Shown here: piece after piece, positions 25,724 to 35,355 of the stretch | Layout: each line of letters opens with the position of its first letter | Position numbering within the stretch: the stretch's first letter is position 1 | Source: Erysipelotrichaceae bacterium | GTDB taxonomy: Bacteria > Bacillota_I > Bacilli_A > RFN20 > CAG-826 | Length of the DNA: 62,847 nt | Assembly (NCBI GenBank): GCA_020633795.1 | Contig: JACKCX010000007.1 | Location: forward strand, 1 to 62,847 | Reading direction: 5' to 3' | Notes under the pieces: model-generated | Told to the model about the DNA's origin: nothing | What the model saw: only the letters and a program-made list of their open reading frames with translations | Database searches by the model: none | Translations under genes and position numbers: made by a program

Positions 25724-26989
25724 TTATTTTCGCCAATATTTAGGGTAGCGGTTTTTAATGATTCGCCCATCGCTTTTAGCAATGTCAACGGATAGAGAAT
25801 GATATTTTAACAAGACAAAGCCTTTTTCCATGGGAAGAGACAAACTATCACCATGACGATAGTTTATCAAAGATTGTTCATCAATTTCTTTTTCTAAAGA
25901 AAAAGAAGATAAATAACGAGCGTAGTGAACATCATATTTAATGATATTGTTTTTGATTTCGCCAATTTTCACTCCGTAACGAATCACAGAAAGAGATGAA
26001 ATATCAAATTTTTCGCTGATCCCAAACAAAAAATCACCGTATTTTAAAACGAGAGGACATGAAGGTATCACTTGATCTTTATAGAGAATTATTTTCTCTT
26101 TTTGCTGATTGTGATAAAGAGTATTAGGCTTGTTAATATGGCAAATGTAATGACCTTCGCCAGGAAATAAGTAGGGCAATAAATGTATGCCAATTTTAGA
26201 GGGTGATTGATAAAAACCAGGTCGCATGGGAATGGGACAGAGATTCGCGGAAGTATTTTCTAATAGATAAGTGATAATCTCTTCATCTTCTTCATAAGAG
26301 AAAGAACAAGTTGAATATGATAAAACGCCCCCAGGTTTGAGCATTTGGTATGCCATGAGAATTAATTCTTTTTGGAGTGCTTGATTTTTAAGAACTTTGG
26401 CATAAGTCCAGTCTTCCTTCAAACGGTTGTCTTTCCGAAACATGCCGCTTCCGGAACATGGAGCATCGAGGATGATTTTATCAAAAACATTTTCATACCT
26501 ATGGTATATTTTAGAAAAATCATTAGAAATGATTAGGATATTACCGAGCCCCAATCGCTCGACATTCTCCTTAATTGTCATCGCTCGATTATGAGCGATA
26601 TCATTGGCGACAATCAAACCTTTTCCGTCCATTAAAAAGGAAGCTTGAACAGTTTTTCCTCCTGGGGCGGCACAGAGATCTAAAACGAGATCATCAGTGT
26701 GAAAATCAAGAAGAGAAGAAACAACCATAGCAGAAGGTTCTTGCAAATAAAAGGCTCCTAATTCATGTTCCACCGTCTTACCTAATTCATATTCACTCTT
26801 ATCATATAAATAAGCGTGTGGAACAAGAGGATGTGGGATAACGTGAGGAAAGAGTTGAATAAATGTCTCATCATTCATTTTTCGCGGATTAAGCAAGGCG
26901 GCATGACGATCGTTCTCAGTGAGAGAATTCATCAATCGATCAATTTCGTCCTTCTTTAGGTATTTGAGGAGATGACTTTTAAAATCCAT
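25724..26989 (-). CDS. RsmF/NOL1-NOP2-sun family rRNA m5C methyltransferase
   Basis: 421-aa SAM-dependent RNA cytosine-5 methyltransferase. SAM motif I is LDLCAAPGGKT (103-113). The two catalytic cysteines lie in DAPCSGSGMFRK (Cys178) and YSTCSFSYEEDE (Cys228). The C-terminal about 130 residues (with the VLLKYHSLSVDIAK ending) form the RNA-binding extension of RsmF/YebU-type enzymes. The exact target base in 16S rRNA is not readable. A TAATAT -10 box lies 6 nt before its ATG on the minus strand. Transcribed divergently from pdp. Confidence 0.9.
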   Translation of the reverse strand: MDFKSHLLKYLKKDEIDRLMNSLTENDRHAALLNPRKMNDETFIQLFPHVIPHPLVPHAYLYDKSEYELGKTVEHELGAFYLQEPSAMVVSSLLDFHTDDLVLDLCAAPGGKTVQASFLMDGKGLIVANDIAHNRAMTIKENVERLGLGNILIISNDFSKIYHRYENVFDKIILDAPCSGSGMFRKDNRLKEDWTYAKVLKNQALQKELILMAYQMLKPGGVLSYSTCSFSYEEDEEIITYLLENTSANLCPIPMRPGFYQSPSKIGIHLLPYLFPGEGHYICHINKPNTLYHNQQKEKIILYKDQVIPSCPLVLKYGDFLFGISEKFDISSLSVIRYGVKIGEIKNNIIKYDVHYARYLSSFSLEKEIDEQSLINYRHGDSLSLPMEKGFVLLKYHSLSVDIAKSDGRIIKNRYPKYWRK

Positions 26990-26995
26990 GTCCTT

Positions 26996-27001
26996 ATATT
27001 A
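26996..27001 (-). promoter_or_regulatory. -10 box of the rsmF-like gene
   Basis: TAATAT on the minus strand, 6 nt before the ATG at 26989. AAGGA lies within those 6 nt, too close to act as a binding site. Confidence 0.5.
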
Positions 27002-27071
27002 CAATAATCCAATGACAAAAAGTACTCTTAATACATTTCATGTGTTAAGATATTAACGAGGTATTTTTATT

Positions 27072-28382
27072 ATGAGAATGGTAGATTTAATTATTAAGAA
27101 ACGCGATGGTCACGAATTGACCGATGAAGAGATCCGCTTTTGGATCGATGGCTATGTCAAGGGAGAGATTCCTGATTATCAAAGTAGCGCCATGCAGATG
27201 GCGATTTTATTCAAAGGCATGACTCATCGTGAAGTATCAACATTGACTGATGCGATGGAACATTCAGGCGAAACTCTCGATTTGTCGATGTTAAAAGGTG
27301 TCAAAGTTGATAAGCATAGTACTGGTGGTGTCGGAGATAAAACGACTTTAGTCTTAGGACCAATGGTGGCTTCTTGCGGCGCGACTTTAGCTAAATTAAG
27401 TGGTCGTGGTTTAGGACATACTGGGGGAACACTGGATAAACTTGAATCAATTCCAGGTCTAACAATTGCTATTTCTGGTCAAAGATTCATCGATCAAGTC
27501 AACAGTATCGGTATCGCTGTGGCGGGTCAAACCAAATCTTTAGTCCCCGCTGATAAAAAAATGTATGCTCTTCGCGATGTGACAGGAACAGTCGAATCTA
27601 TTCCTCTTATCGCCGCCTCGGTTATGTCAAAAAAACTCGCTAGTGGAAGTGACGCTATTTTATTAGATGTCACAGTCGGCGAAGGAGCGTTTATGAAAAA
27701 TATGAAAGATGCTCGCGAACTTGCCACTATTATGGTGCAAATCGGCAATCATCTTGGACGTGATACACGGGCTGTTTTATCTGATATGAGTGAGCCATTA
27801 GGATTGGCAGTGGGCAATTCTTTAGAAGTTAAAGAAGCTATCGCCGCTCTTCATGGTCACGGACCAGAAGATTTAATGGAATTATGTTATACCGCTGGTT
27901 CCATTATGCTCGTTCAAGCTCATTGCGCCGAAAATAAAGAAGTGGCTCGTCAGAAACTTGTCGATTCTATTAATAGCGGTCGAGCTTTTGAAAAATTCTG
28001 TCAAATGGTCGAAGCTCAAGGAGGAGACTTGAACTATATCCTACATCCTGAACTCTTCGAAGTGAGCAAAAACATTCTAGATGTCACAAGTGACAAAGAA
28101 GGCTATGTTCAATCGATTGATGCTTTAGAAATTGGCGAGAGTTCGATGAGACTGGGTGGTGGACGCGCTACTCTCGATGATGTTATCGATATGTCAGCCG
28201 GCATCGTCTTAAATAAAAAAGTTGGTGATTTTGTGAAAAAAGGTGAAAAACTTTGCACCGTTTATACCAACAAAACAACTGTCGATTATCAGCCTGTTCT
28301 CAGCGACATCAAGAAGTCTTTTGTCGTTAGTGAAAAACCTATTGAACACATTCATGTGATTCGTGAAATTATTGAATTATAA
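27072..28382 (+). CDS. pdp: Pyrimidine-nucleoside phosphorylase
   Basis: 436-aa enzyme splitting uridine, thymidine and deoxyuridine to base and (deoxy)ribose-1-phosphate. The start MRMVDLIIKKRDGHELTDEE and the glycine-rich KHSTGGVGDKTTLVLGPMVA segment (phosphate binding) are characteristic, as is the LSGRGLGHTGGTLDKLES run. Length is normal. ACGAGG precedes the ATG. It heads a tight group pdp-rarA-dtd-mnmA with gaps of 4, 2 and -4 nt. The cytidine deaminase at 59252 would feed the same salvage route. Confidence 0.95.
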   Translation: MRMVDLIIKKRDGHELTDEEIRFWIDGYVKGEIPDYQSSAMQMAILFKGMTHREVSTLTDAMEHSGETLDLSMLKGVKVDKHSTGGVGDKTTLVLGPMVASCGATLAKLSGRGLGHTGGTLDKLESIPGLTIAISGQRFIDQVNSIGIAVAGQTKSLVPADKKMYALRDVTGTVESIPLIAASVMSKKLASGSDAILLDVTVGEGAFMKNMKDARELATIMVQIGNHLGRDTRAVLSDMSEPLGLAVGNSLEVKEAIAALHGHGPEDLMELCYTAGSIMLVQAHCAENKEVARQKLVDSINSGRAFEKFCQMVEAQGGDLNYILHPELFEVSKNILDVTSDKEGYVQSIDALEIGESSMRLGGGRATLDDVIDMSAGIVLNKKVGDFVKKGEKLCTVYTNKTTVDYQPVLSDIKKSFVVSEKPIEHIHVIREIIEL

Positions 28383-28386
28383 AATT

Positions 28387-29628
28387 ATGCAACAACCTCT
28401 CGCTGATCAACTTCGTCCATCAAACCTTGATGAAATGATCGGTCAAACTGATCTTTTAAGTAAAGGTAGTGTCTTTCGGAAGGTAATTGATAAGAATCAT
28501 ATTCCGAACATGATTTTCTATGGTCCGCCTGGAACAGGAAAAACGACAGTGGCGAATATTATTGCCAAAAACACTAATCTATCTTTTTATCGTTTGAATG
28601 GAACGACAGCCTCCACGGAAGACATCAAAAAAATTATTAATGATATACATTCTCTTTTTACCACGAATGGTATTTTGCTATATCTTGATGAAATTCAGTA
28701 CCTCAATAAAAAGCAACAGCAATCTCTCTTAGAGTTTGTCGAATCAGGGGATATTACTCTCATTGCTTCTACTACTGAAAATCCTTACTTTTATATCTAT
28801 CCCGCTCTTCTATCCCGTTGTACGGTTTTTGAATTTAAAGCCATTCCTGCTTCAGAAATAAAGAAAGGTCTTCAAAGAGCGATGCAATTTTTGAAGATTG
28901 AAATGGAAGATGAAGCTCTTTCAATGCTCGCGACTTCAGCAAATGGTGATATGCGCAAAGCTCTTAACAATATTGATTTTTTAGAGCAATCATTAAAAGG
29001 GACAAAAAGATTAATAACTAAGCAAATCGTCGATAATTTTCTTGATAAAGGTAATATTTCCTATGATCGCGGTGAAGACAAACATTTTGACAATCTCAGC
29101 GCTCTGATGAAATCTTTGCGAGGAAGCGATCCGGATGCCTCGGTCTTTTATTTGGCGAAAATGTTAGAAGCTGGTGATCTCATCGCGGCTTGTCGAAGAT
29201 TATTATGTTCAGCCAGTGAAGATGTCGGAATGGCTTATCCTCAAATAATCTCTATTGTTAAATCAGCTGTTGATACGGCTCTTCAACTCGGGATGCCAGA
29301 AGCTCGTTTGCCTCTGAGCAATGCGGCGATTTTAATCGCTACTTCCCCTAAAAGCAATAGTGCTTGTTTAGCTATTGATTCCGCTATTCATGATATTCAT
29401 CAAGGCAAAGGAATTGATGTTCCTCGCTCTTTGCAAAACACTCATTTTGATGGTGAAGAAGCAAAATCAAAAGGTCAAAATTATCGTTATCCTCATGATT
29501 ATTCTCATCACTGGGTCAAACAACAATACTTGCCTAATGATATTAAACAATCTAAGTATTACCTCTACCAAGATAATAAATATGAACAAACTCTTAAAGA
29601 CTATTGGTCTAAAATTAAAAAGGAATAA
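28387..29628 (+). CDS. rarA: Replication-associated recombination protein A (RarA/MgsA)
   Basis: 413-aa clamp-loader-like AAA+ ATPase acting at stalled replication forks. Walker A is GPPGTGKTTVANIIA (about 46). Walker B and sensor region read YLDEIQYLNKKQQQSLL, where most RarA proteins have DEIHRFNK. A C-terminal tetramerisation domain follows (SEDVGMAYPQIISIVKSAVD, SHHWVKQQYLP). The ATG at 28387 matches the family start MQQPLADQLRPSNLDEMIGQ; an earlier in-frame ATG at 28363 lies within pdp and was rejected. Confidence 0.93.
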   Translation: MQQPLADQLRPSNLDEMIGQTDLLSKGSVFRKVIDKNHIPNMIFYGPPGTGKTTVANIIAKNTNLSFYRLNGTTASTEDIKKIINDIHSLFTTNGILLYLDEIQYLNKKQQQSLLEFVESGDITLIASTTENPYFYIYPALLSRCTVFEFKAIPASEIKKGLQRAMQFLKIEMEDEALSMLATSANGDMRKALNNIDFLEQSLKGTKRLITKQIVDNFLDKGNISYDRGEDKHFDNLSALMKSLRGSDPDASVFYLAKMLEAGDLIAACRRLLCSASEDVGMAYPQIISIVKSAVDTALQLGMPEARLPLSNAAILIATSPKSNSACLAIDSAIHDIHQGKGIDVPRSLQNTHFDGEEAKSKGQNYRYPHDYSHHWVKQQYLPNDIKQSKYYLYQDNKYEQTLKDYWSKIKKE

Positions 29629-29630
29629 TT

Positions 29631-30083
29631 ATGCGTATCGTTTTAACAACTGTCAATGAAGCACGAGTGGAAATAAACCAAAAAATAGTCGCTCAAATCA
29701 AGCGCGGTTTTTTACTTTTGGTCGGCTTTACAGATGGCGATAATCGTGAAACAGTTGAAAAAATGACTGATAAGCTTCTATCGTTGCGCGTTTTTCCTGA
29801 TGAACACGATTTAATTAATATTTCGCTAGCCGATATTGGCGGCGAAATTCTATCGGTTAGCCAATTTACTTTGTATGGCGATGTTACCAAAGGTCGACGC
29901 CCATCTTTTATTAATGCCTTGCGTCCGAATGAAGCAGAACCTCTTTATGATTATTTCAATCAATTGGTGGAAGAAAAATATGGTCGTCTTTCAACTGGCG
30001 TTTTTGGCGCGATGATGAAAGTCTATTCTGTCAACGATGGTCCATTTACCCTACTGCTTGATAGTAAGGAGCTCTTCCAATGA
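29631..30083 (+). CDS. dtd: D-aminoacyl-tRNA deacylase
   Basis: 150-aa proofreading enzyme that removes D-amino acids (and Gly from tRNA-Ala) from mischarged tRNA. Conserved motifs SVSQFTLYGDVTKGRRPSF (DTD-type SQFT) and the C-terminal NDGPFTLLLDS are present. The usual cross-subunit GP dipeptide is kept. The stop overlaps the mnmA start by 4 nt (ATGA). Confidence 0.96.
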   Translation: MRIVLTTVNEARVEINQKIVAQIKRGFLLLVGFTDGDNRETVEKMTDKLLSLRVFPDEHDLINISLADIGGEILSVSQFTLYGDVTKGRRPSFINALRPNEAEPLYDYFNQLVEEKYGRLSTGVFGAMMKVYSVNDGPFTLLLDSKELFQ

Positions 30084-31213
30084 AAGTTCTAATTGGCTTA
30101 TCAGGTGGTGTTGATAGTGCGGTGGCTGTCTATCTTTTACAACAACAAGGTTATGAAGTAACTGGTTGTTTTATGCGTAACTGGGATGCTCTTGCCAATA
30201 ATGATCAGCTAGGAAATCCAACGATCAACAATACTCAATGTCCACAAGAAAAGGATTACGAAGATGCTTTAGAAGTGGCGCGCAAATTGGGAATCAAGCT
30301 TCTGCGTATCGATTTTGTCAAAGAATATTGGGATAATGTCTTTTCTTATCTCATTTCCGAATATAAAAACGGTCGGACTCCTAACCCTGATATTTTCTGC
30401 AATAAATACATTAAATTTGGCCCATTTCTTGATTTTGCTCAAAAAAATGGCTTTGATATGATCGCCATGGGCCATTACGCTAAACGTCTAGATAAAGATG
30501 GGAAAACCTATTTGCTAAAATCCTTTGATAAAAACAAAGATCAAACCTATTTCCTTAGTCAAATTAGTCAAAGACAAGTTTCCAGTTGTCTCTTTCCTCT
30601 CGGAGATATTGACAAAAATGAAGTTCGACGTCTCGCTCATCAACTTGATTTAGAATCGGTGATGGACAAAAAGGACAGCACAGGAATCTGTTTTATTGGC
30701 GAGAGACACTTTCGTGAATTTTTGCAAAATTATATCCCCGCTCAAAAAGGCAATATCATTGATATTGAATCAAAACGCATCATCGGACATCATGAAGGAG
30801 CGATGTACTACACAATCGGGCAGCGACGTGGCTTAGGAATCGGTGGAATAAGTGGCGAACAAGCCCTGGGATGGTTTGTGGTTAATAAAGATGTCATAAA
30901 TAATATTATTTATGTGGCGCGAGGAGAAGAGAATGACTATCTCTTAAGCGATTCTTGCACCGTGACTAATCTTAATTTTATTACCGATAAACCTGTTGAG
31001 GGCAAACATCTATCCGCTAAATTTCGCTATCGTCAAAAAGATCAAGGAGTCACACTTCATTATGTTGATGACAATCGCTTAATACTTAATTTTGATCAAC
31101 CCAATAAAGCTGTTACCATTGGACAAGCGGCCGTTTTATATGATGGCGATGTCTGCATAGGTGGTGGATTGATTGAACATATTTATAAGCATGGAAGACA
31201 AATAGATATCTAG
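30080..31213 (+). CDS. mnmA: tRNA-specific 2-thiouridylase MnmA
   Basis: 377-aa PP-loop enzyme that thiolates U34 of Lys, Glu and Gln tRNAs. The P-loop is GLSGGVDSAV. The two catalytic cysteines are Cys107 in NPDIFCNKYIKF and Cys204 in STGICFIGERHF. The central and C-terminal beta-barrels (YTIGQRRGLGIGG, LSAKFRYRQKDQG) are complete. It is coupled to dtd by a 4-nt overlap. An imperfectly placed hairpin (TTATCA/TGATAA, 31217-31236) follows, then the alaS T-box. Confidence 0.95.
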   Translation: MKVLIGLSGGVDSAVAVYLLQQQGYEVTGCFMRNWDALANNDQLGNPTINNTQCPQEKDYEDALEVARKLGIKLLRIDFVKEYWDNVFSYLISEYKNGRTPNPDIFCNKYIKFGPFLDFAQKNGFDMIAMGHYAKRLDKDGKTYLLKSFDKNKDQTYFLSQISQRQVSSCLFPLGDIDKNEVRRLAHQLDLESVMDKKDSTGICFIGERHFREFLQNYIPAQKGNIIDIESKRIIGHHEGAMYYTIGQRRGLGIGGISGEQALGWFVVNKDVINNIIYVARGEENDYLLSDSCTVTNLNFITDKPVEGKHLSAKFRYRQKDQGVTLHYVDDNRLILNFDQPNKAVTIGQAAVLYDGDVCIGGGLIEHIYKHGRQIDI

Positions 31214-31250
31214 TTTTTATCATATTTATGTGATAAATTACATATATAGC

Positions 31251-31450
31251 AAGAAAAGAAGTCTATTCTTTTTAAAAAGAGAGTATCCGGATGGTGTGAG
31301 GATATATAAAAAGATAGATGGGCCACTTCTGAAGATGCGGGCAATGCCGCCAGTCTACTACTGTTTAGTAATCAATTAAGTGCATCACGCAATAGCGTGT
31401 GAATAAGGATGGTAACGCGGTTAATAATCGTTCCTTAAGGAACGTTTTCT
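31251..31450 (+). promoter_or_regulatory. T-box riboswitch, alanine specificity (GCC)
   Basis: The stem I base is AGAAGT (31257-31262) with ACTTCT (31325-31330). The trinucleotide directly 5' of the 3' strand is GCC (31322-31324), an alanine codon in the specifier position, followed by A. The T-box sequence AAGGATGGTAACGCGG ends at 31420, and its TGGT (31410-31413) can pair with the tRNA-Ala acceptor end. The terminator is CGTTCC-TTAA-GGAACG (31429-31444) plus TTTTCTT. Uncharged tRNA-Ala should prevent termination and switch on alaS. Confidence 0.93.
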
Positions 31451-31471
31451 TATCTTATGGAGGAAATAACG

Positions 31472-34081
31472 ATGAAAAACATGACAGCTAATGAAATTCG
31501 TCAGATGTGGTTAGACTTCTTTAAAAGCAAAGGTCACCATATCGAACCAGGTAGTTCGCTCATTCCAAAGAACGATCCGACTTTATTATGGATTAATGCT
31601 GGAGTGGCCGCTTTAAAGAAATATTTTGATGGGAGCGAAATTCCTCCCAGTCGCCGTATTGCCAATGCTCAAAAATCAATTCGCACGAACGATATTGAGC
31701 ATGTCGGTCATACTGCACGTCATCATACATTCTTTGAAATGCTCGGCAATTTTTCCATTGGTGATTATTTCCGTAAAGAAGCAATCAGTTTTGCCAGCGA
31801 ACTATTGTTTGACCCTAAATGGTATGGTTTTTCTAAAGAAAAAATTTATATAACTTATCATCCTAGCGACTTAGAAACGAAAAAAGAATGGCTCAGTCAT
31901 GGTGTAAGTGAAGATCATCTCATTCCCATTAGTGAAAATTTCTGGGAAATTGGCGCGGGACCTTGTGGACCAGATACGGAGATGTTTTATGATCGTGGAG
32001 AAAAATACGATCCTCAACAATTGGGATTAAAGTTATTAGAAGAAGATATTGAAAATGATCGTTATGTTGAGATTTGGAACATCGTCTTCTCTCAATACAA
32101 TTCCGAGCCTGGCAAATCACGAAGTGAATATAAAGAGTTGCCAAGTAAAAATATCGATACAGGGGCGGGATTAGAGAGATTTGCCTGTGTTATTCAAGGC
32201 ACTGATTCCAACTTTGAAACTGATTTATTCTGGCCAATTATTCAGAAAGTGGAAGCGATGTCTCATCACCAATACGAAGAGAATAAATTAGCTTTCCGCG
32301 TTATTGCTGATCATATTAGAGCTATTACTTTTGCTTTAGCGGATGGTGCGATGTTTTCTAACGAAGGCCGTGGTTACGTCTTAAGACGTCTGCTTCGTCG
32401 AGGAGACCGATACGGTCGTGTTTTAGGCATTGATCATCCTTTCTTATATGACTTAATTGCCACGGTGGTAACGATTATGGATCAATATTATCCTTATCTC
32501 CATCAGAAACAAGAATTCATCGAAAAAATGGTTAAAGCGGAAGAAGAGAAGTTTCTTAAAACCTTAGCGAATGGTGAAGCTCTTCTCCTTAAAGATATTA
32601 AAGATGCCAAGACTCTTTCGGCTAATGATATGTTTCTTCTCTATGATACCTTTGGTTTCCCTAAAGAATTAACCATTGAAATCTGCGAAGAACACGGTGT
32701 CAAAGTTGATTTGGAAGGTTTTGAAAAACTGATGGAAGCACAAAAAGAGAGAGCGAGAAACGCTCGTGGCGATTTACAGAGCATGAATAAACAGTCCGTC
32801 GATTTATTAAACTGTAATTTACCATCTCAATTTATCTATGATAACGCTCCTTTAAAAGCCCGTGTTATCGCCTTATTTAATGATGGAGTCAAGGTTGATT
32901 CCTTAACTTCAAGTGGTGAAGTGATGCTTGATCAAACGAACTTTTATGCCGAAAGTGGCGGTCAGATTAGCGATGTGGGAACCTTAGAAAACGAGAAGAC
33001 TGTTTTAAATGTTACTTCCGTCAATAAAGCTCCGCATTTACAATATCTGCATCATGTCGATGTTTTATATGGTGAGGTTAAAATTGGAGATGAATTAATC
33101 ACTAAAATTGACGAACAAAAGCGTTTGAAGATTATGCGCAACCATTCATCTGTGCATCTTTTGCAAAAAGCTTTGACTGAAGTGCTCGGAGATCATATTG
33201 CTCAACATGGTTCTTATGTGAGTGATGAATACTCGAGATTTGATTTTAATCATTTTGAAAAGATCAGTGCTGAGCAACTTAATGAAGTGGAAAGAAAAGT
33301 GAATGCATGGATTAGTGAAGCTATTCCTTGTGAAACTAAAATTCTTCCGATTGACGAAGCGAAAAAACTTGGCGCTAAAGCCTTGTTTAATGATAAATAT
33401 GGTGATGTCGTTCGCGTGGTATGTTTCGGTGATGTCAGCAAAGAATTCTGTGGAGGCACTCATGTTAAAAATACTGAAAATATCGGTATTTTTGTCATTG
33501 AATCTGAAGAGTCTATCGCTGCGGGTATTCGCCGCATTCAAGCTCGAACATCCGATGGTGCTTATCAATTAATTAAACGTCGTGAAATGATTTTAAATCG
33601 CGTCGAAAAACAAGTGGATGTCACCTCTTATAGCGATATTACTTCTCGTCTATCAAATATGAAAAATGAATTTGATGAGAGTCGTAAGACAATTAATTCT
33701 TTGTCCGATAAATTAGCTCAACTACAAAGCAAATATCTCCAAGAAAAATTTATTATCAACAACAATCTCAAGATTTTAATCACTTCTTTAAAATTGACAA
33801 AAAGAGTCGATTTAATGTCATTAATTGATCATCTTAAACAGACGATTGATAATTATCTTATCGTGCTAGTTGGCGAAGAAAACGAGACATTACCTATCGT
33901 GGTAGCCTGCTCTGATTTAGCTATTAGAGAAGGTTATAAAGCTGGGGATTTAGTCAAACAGATTTCCGCGGTTCTTGGTGGTAGTGGCGGTGGACGAAAT
34001 GAGCTCGCCAGTGGAGCGGGTAGGGCCTCGGATAAAATTGATGAGGCTTTAACTTTTGCTAAGAAAATAATTTTGAAATGA
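31472..34081 (+). CDS. alaS: Alanyl-tRNA synthetase
   Basis: 869 aa, full length for bacterial AlaRS. The class II catalytic core begins MKNMTANEIRQMWLDFFKSK and includes RTNDIEHVGHTARHHTFFEM. An editing domain carries HxxxH (NHSSVHLLQKAL) and the CxxxH of EFCGGTHV. A C-terminal coiled coil and DHHA1-type C-Ala domain (GSGGGRNELASGAG) follow. The ATG at 31472 has GGAGG at correct spacing; an in-frame ATG at 31457 overlaps that binding site and was rejected. Control is by the alanine T-box upstream. It is coupled to ruvX by a 4-nt overlap. Confidence 0.97.
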   Translation: MKNMTANEIRQMWLDFFKSKGHHIEPGSSLIPKNDPTLLWINAGVAALKKYFDGSEIPPSRRIANAQKSIRTNDIEHVGHTARHHTFFEMLGNFSIGDYFRKEAISFASELLFDPKWYGFSKEKIYITYHPSDLETKKEWLSHGVSEDHLIPISENFWEIGAGPCGPDTEMFYDRGEKYDPQQLGLKLLEEDIENDRYVEIWNIVFSQYNSEPGKSRSEYKELPSKNIDTGAGLERFACVIQGTDSNFETDLFWPIIQKVEAMSHHQYEENKLAFRVIADHIRAITFALADGAMFSNEGRGYVLRRLLRRGDRYGRVLGIDHPFLYDLIATVVTIMDQYYPYLHQKQEFIEKMVKAEEEKFLKTLANGEALLLKDIKDAKTLSANDMFLLYDTFGFPKELTIEICEEHGVKVDLEGFEKLMEAQKERARNARGDLQSMNKQSVDLLNCNLPSQFIYDNAPLKARVIALFNDGVKVDSLTSSGEVMLDQTNFYAESGGQISDVGTLENEKTVLNVTSVNKAPHLQYLHHVDVLYGEVKIGDELITKIDEQKRLKIMRNHSSVHLLQKALTEVLGDHIAQHGSYVSDEYSRFDFNHFEKISAEQLNEVERKVNAWISEAIPCETKILPIDEAKKLGAKALFNDKYGDVVRVVCFGDVSKEFCGGTHVKNTENIGIFVIESEESIAAGIRRIQARTSDGAYQLIKRREMILNRVEKQVDVTSYSDITSRLSNMKNEFDESRKTINSLSDKLAQLQSKYLQEKFIINNNLKILITSLKLTKRVDLMSLIDHLKQTIDNYLIVLVGEENETLPIVVACSDLAIREGYKAGDLVKQISAVLGGSGGGRNELASGAGRASDKIDEALTFAKKIILK

Positions 34082-34515
34082 TGAAAAAAGTTTTAGGTTT
34101 AGATTTAGGTACCAACACACTCGGAATCGCTATAAGCGATAGTCTTGGTTTTGTTCATGGAGTGGAAACTTTTCGTTTTCCTAAAAATCAATTTATCGTA
34201 GCGCGTCAGCATGTTTTACAACTTCTCGATGAAAGAGAAATTGATGAAATTGCTATTGGTTTGCCGCTTCATTTAAGTGGCAATATGAGTGAGATGGGAG
34301 AATCATGTCTCCGTTTTCGCGATGATCTTTTAAAAGCTAATCCTTCCCTCAATATTGAAATGGTGGATGAGAGATTATCGACTGTTTCCGCTCATAACTC
34401 CATTAATGAACGAGGCATGAATCATCAACAGAGAAAAGAAAACGTCGATAAAATCGCAGCCTGTGTTATTCTAGATACATATATTAGAAAAAAGGAATTT
34501 AACCATGGAAAATAA
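34078..34515 (+). CDS. ruvX: RuvX/YqgF Holliday-junction resolvase-like protein
   Basis: 145-aa RNase H-fold protein of the YqgF family, tied to 16S rRNA 5' processing and resolvase activity. VLGLDLGTNTLGIAISD holds the first catalytic Asp, IAIGLPLHLSGNMSEMG the central motif, and VDERLSTVSAH the later acidic pair. In Bacillota the order alaS-yrzL-ruvX-yrzB is standard; here yrzL is missing. The start overlaps alaS (ATGATG) and the end overlaps the next gene by 11 nt. Confidence 0.93.
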   Translation: MMKKVLGLDLGTNTLGIAISDSLGFVHGVETFRFPKNQFIVARQHVLQLLDEREIDEIAIGLPLHLSGNMSEMGESCLRFRDDLLKANPSLNIEMVDERLSTVSAHNSINERGMNHQQRKENVDKIAACVILDTYIRKKEFNHGK

Positions 34516-34765
34516 AGAAGAGCGTCAAATTATTATTACCGATAGCGAAGGAAAAGAACATCGTATGGAAATTCTTTTCACTTACGATCATCCTGAACGA
34601 AAAACATCTTATGTCTTTTTCTATGATCCTGAGCAACCTGAGGAAGTTATCGCTATGCGATATAATGAACAAGGTGAGCTGATGGAAATTGAAGATGATG
34701 AAGAATATGAAGAAGTTGAAGAAGTATTCAACGCTTTCAACGAAGATCCAAATATTAAGAAATAA
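34505..34765 (+). CDS. DUF1292 (YrzB-family) protein
   Basis: 86-aa acidic protein of the DUF1292 family (EERQIIITDSEGKEHRMEIL, SYVFFYDPEQPEEVIAMRY, then a Glu-rich stretch ending EVFNAFNEDPN). Function is unknown. It is conserved next to ruvX in Bacillota, and the order here matches. The start lies within the ruvX end; the binding site is AAAGGAA-like. Confidence 0.88.
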   Translation: MENKEERQIIITDSEGKEHRMEILFTYDHPERKTSYVFFYDPEQPEEVIAMRYNEQGELMEIEDDEEYEEVEEVFNAFNEDPNIKK

Positions 34766-34770
34766 CTAAA

Positions 34771-35355
34771 CTATAAAATCCAAAAGACAACTAGTCCTAA
34801 TACTGCACTTATGCCTAACAAAGCAATGGGGTTGGGACTTTTCTTTTTCACTTTTCGATAGCCGATATAAAAACCCAATAGCATGATAAAGATTGTCAAT
34901 GACTGACGATAAGTGGCGGTGGGGACATATAAACTCCCTGTCGCACTAGCTTGAAAGACAAGCTTGAAAAGAAATGACATCGCGGTGGCAAAAATTAAAC
35001 CGACAATCACCGGTCGAACCCCAATCAAAGCCCCTTTGACATAGCGATTATGTAAAAACTTATTCATGATAGCAGCGACGATAAGAATGATAATGAAAGA
35101 CGGCATAATCACGCCTAATGTCGCGCAGATAGCGCCGAAAACGCCGGCTGTTTGACTACCGACAAAGGTCGCGATATTAATGGCGAAAGGTCCAGGTGTC
35201 GATTGGCTGACGGCCACAAAATTAGATAAAACAGTATCGCTAATCCATCCGCGGGTGACAACCTGTTCTGAGATCATCGAAATCATCCCATAACCACCTC
35301 CAAAGGTAAAGAGGCCGATTAAAAAGAAAACATAGAATAATTCAAAGAAAATCAT
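34771..35355 (-). CDS. Chromate transporter, half-size subunit
   Basis: 194-aa CHR-family membrane protein. In this short form one CHR domain makes half a transporter, and two unequal halves are encoded in tandem. It has the family motif TFGGGYGMISMISEQVV followed by SQSTPGPFAINIATFVG, and about six hydrophobic segments. Its start overlaps the preceding half-gene by 4 nt. The stop is only 6 nt from the convergent DUF1292 gene. The family exports chromate or takes up related oxyanions; the substrate here is not proven. Confidence 0.9.
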   Translation of the reverse strand: MIFFELFYVFFLIGLFTFGGGYGMISMISEQVVTRGWISDTVLSNFVAVSQSTPGPFAINIATFVGSQTAGVFGAICATLGVIMPSFIIILIVAAIMNKFLHNRYVKGALIGVRPVIVGLIFATAMSFLFKLVFQASATGSLYVPTATYRQSLTIFIMLLGFYIGYRKVKKKSPNPIALLGISAVLGLVVFWIL

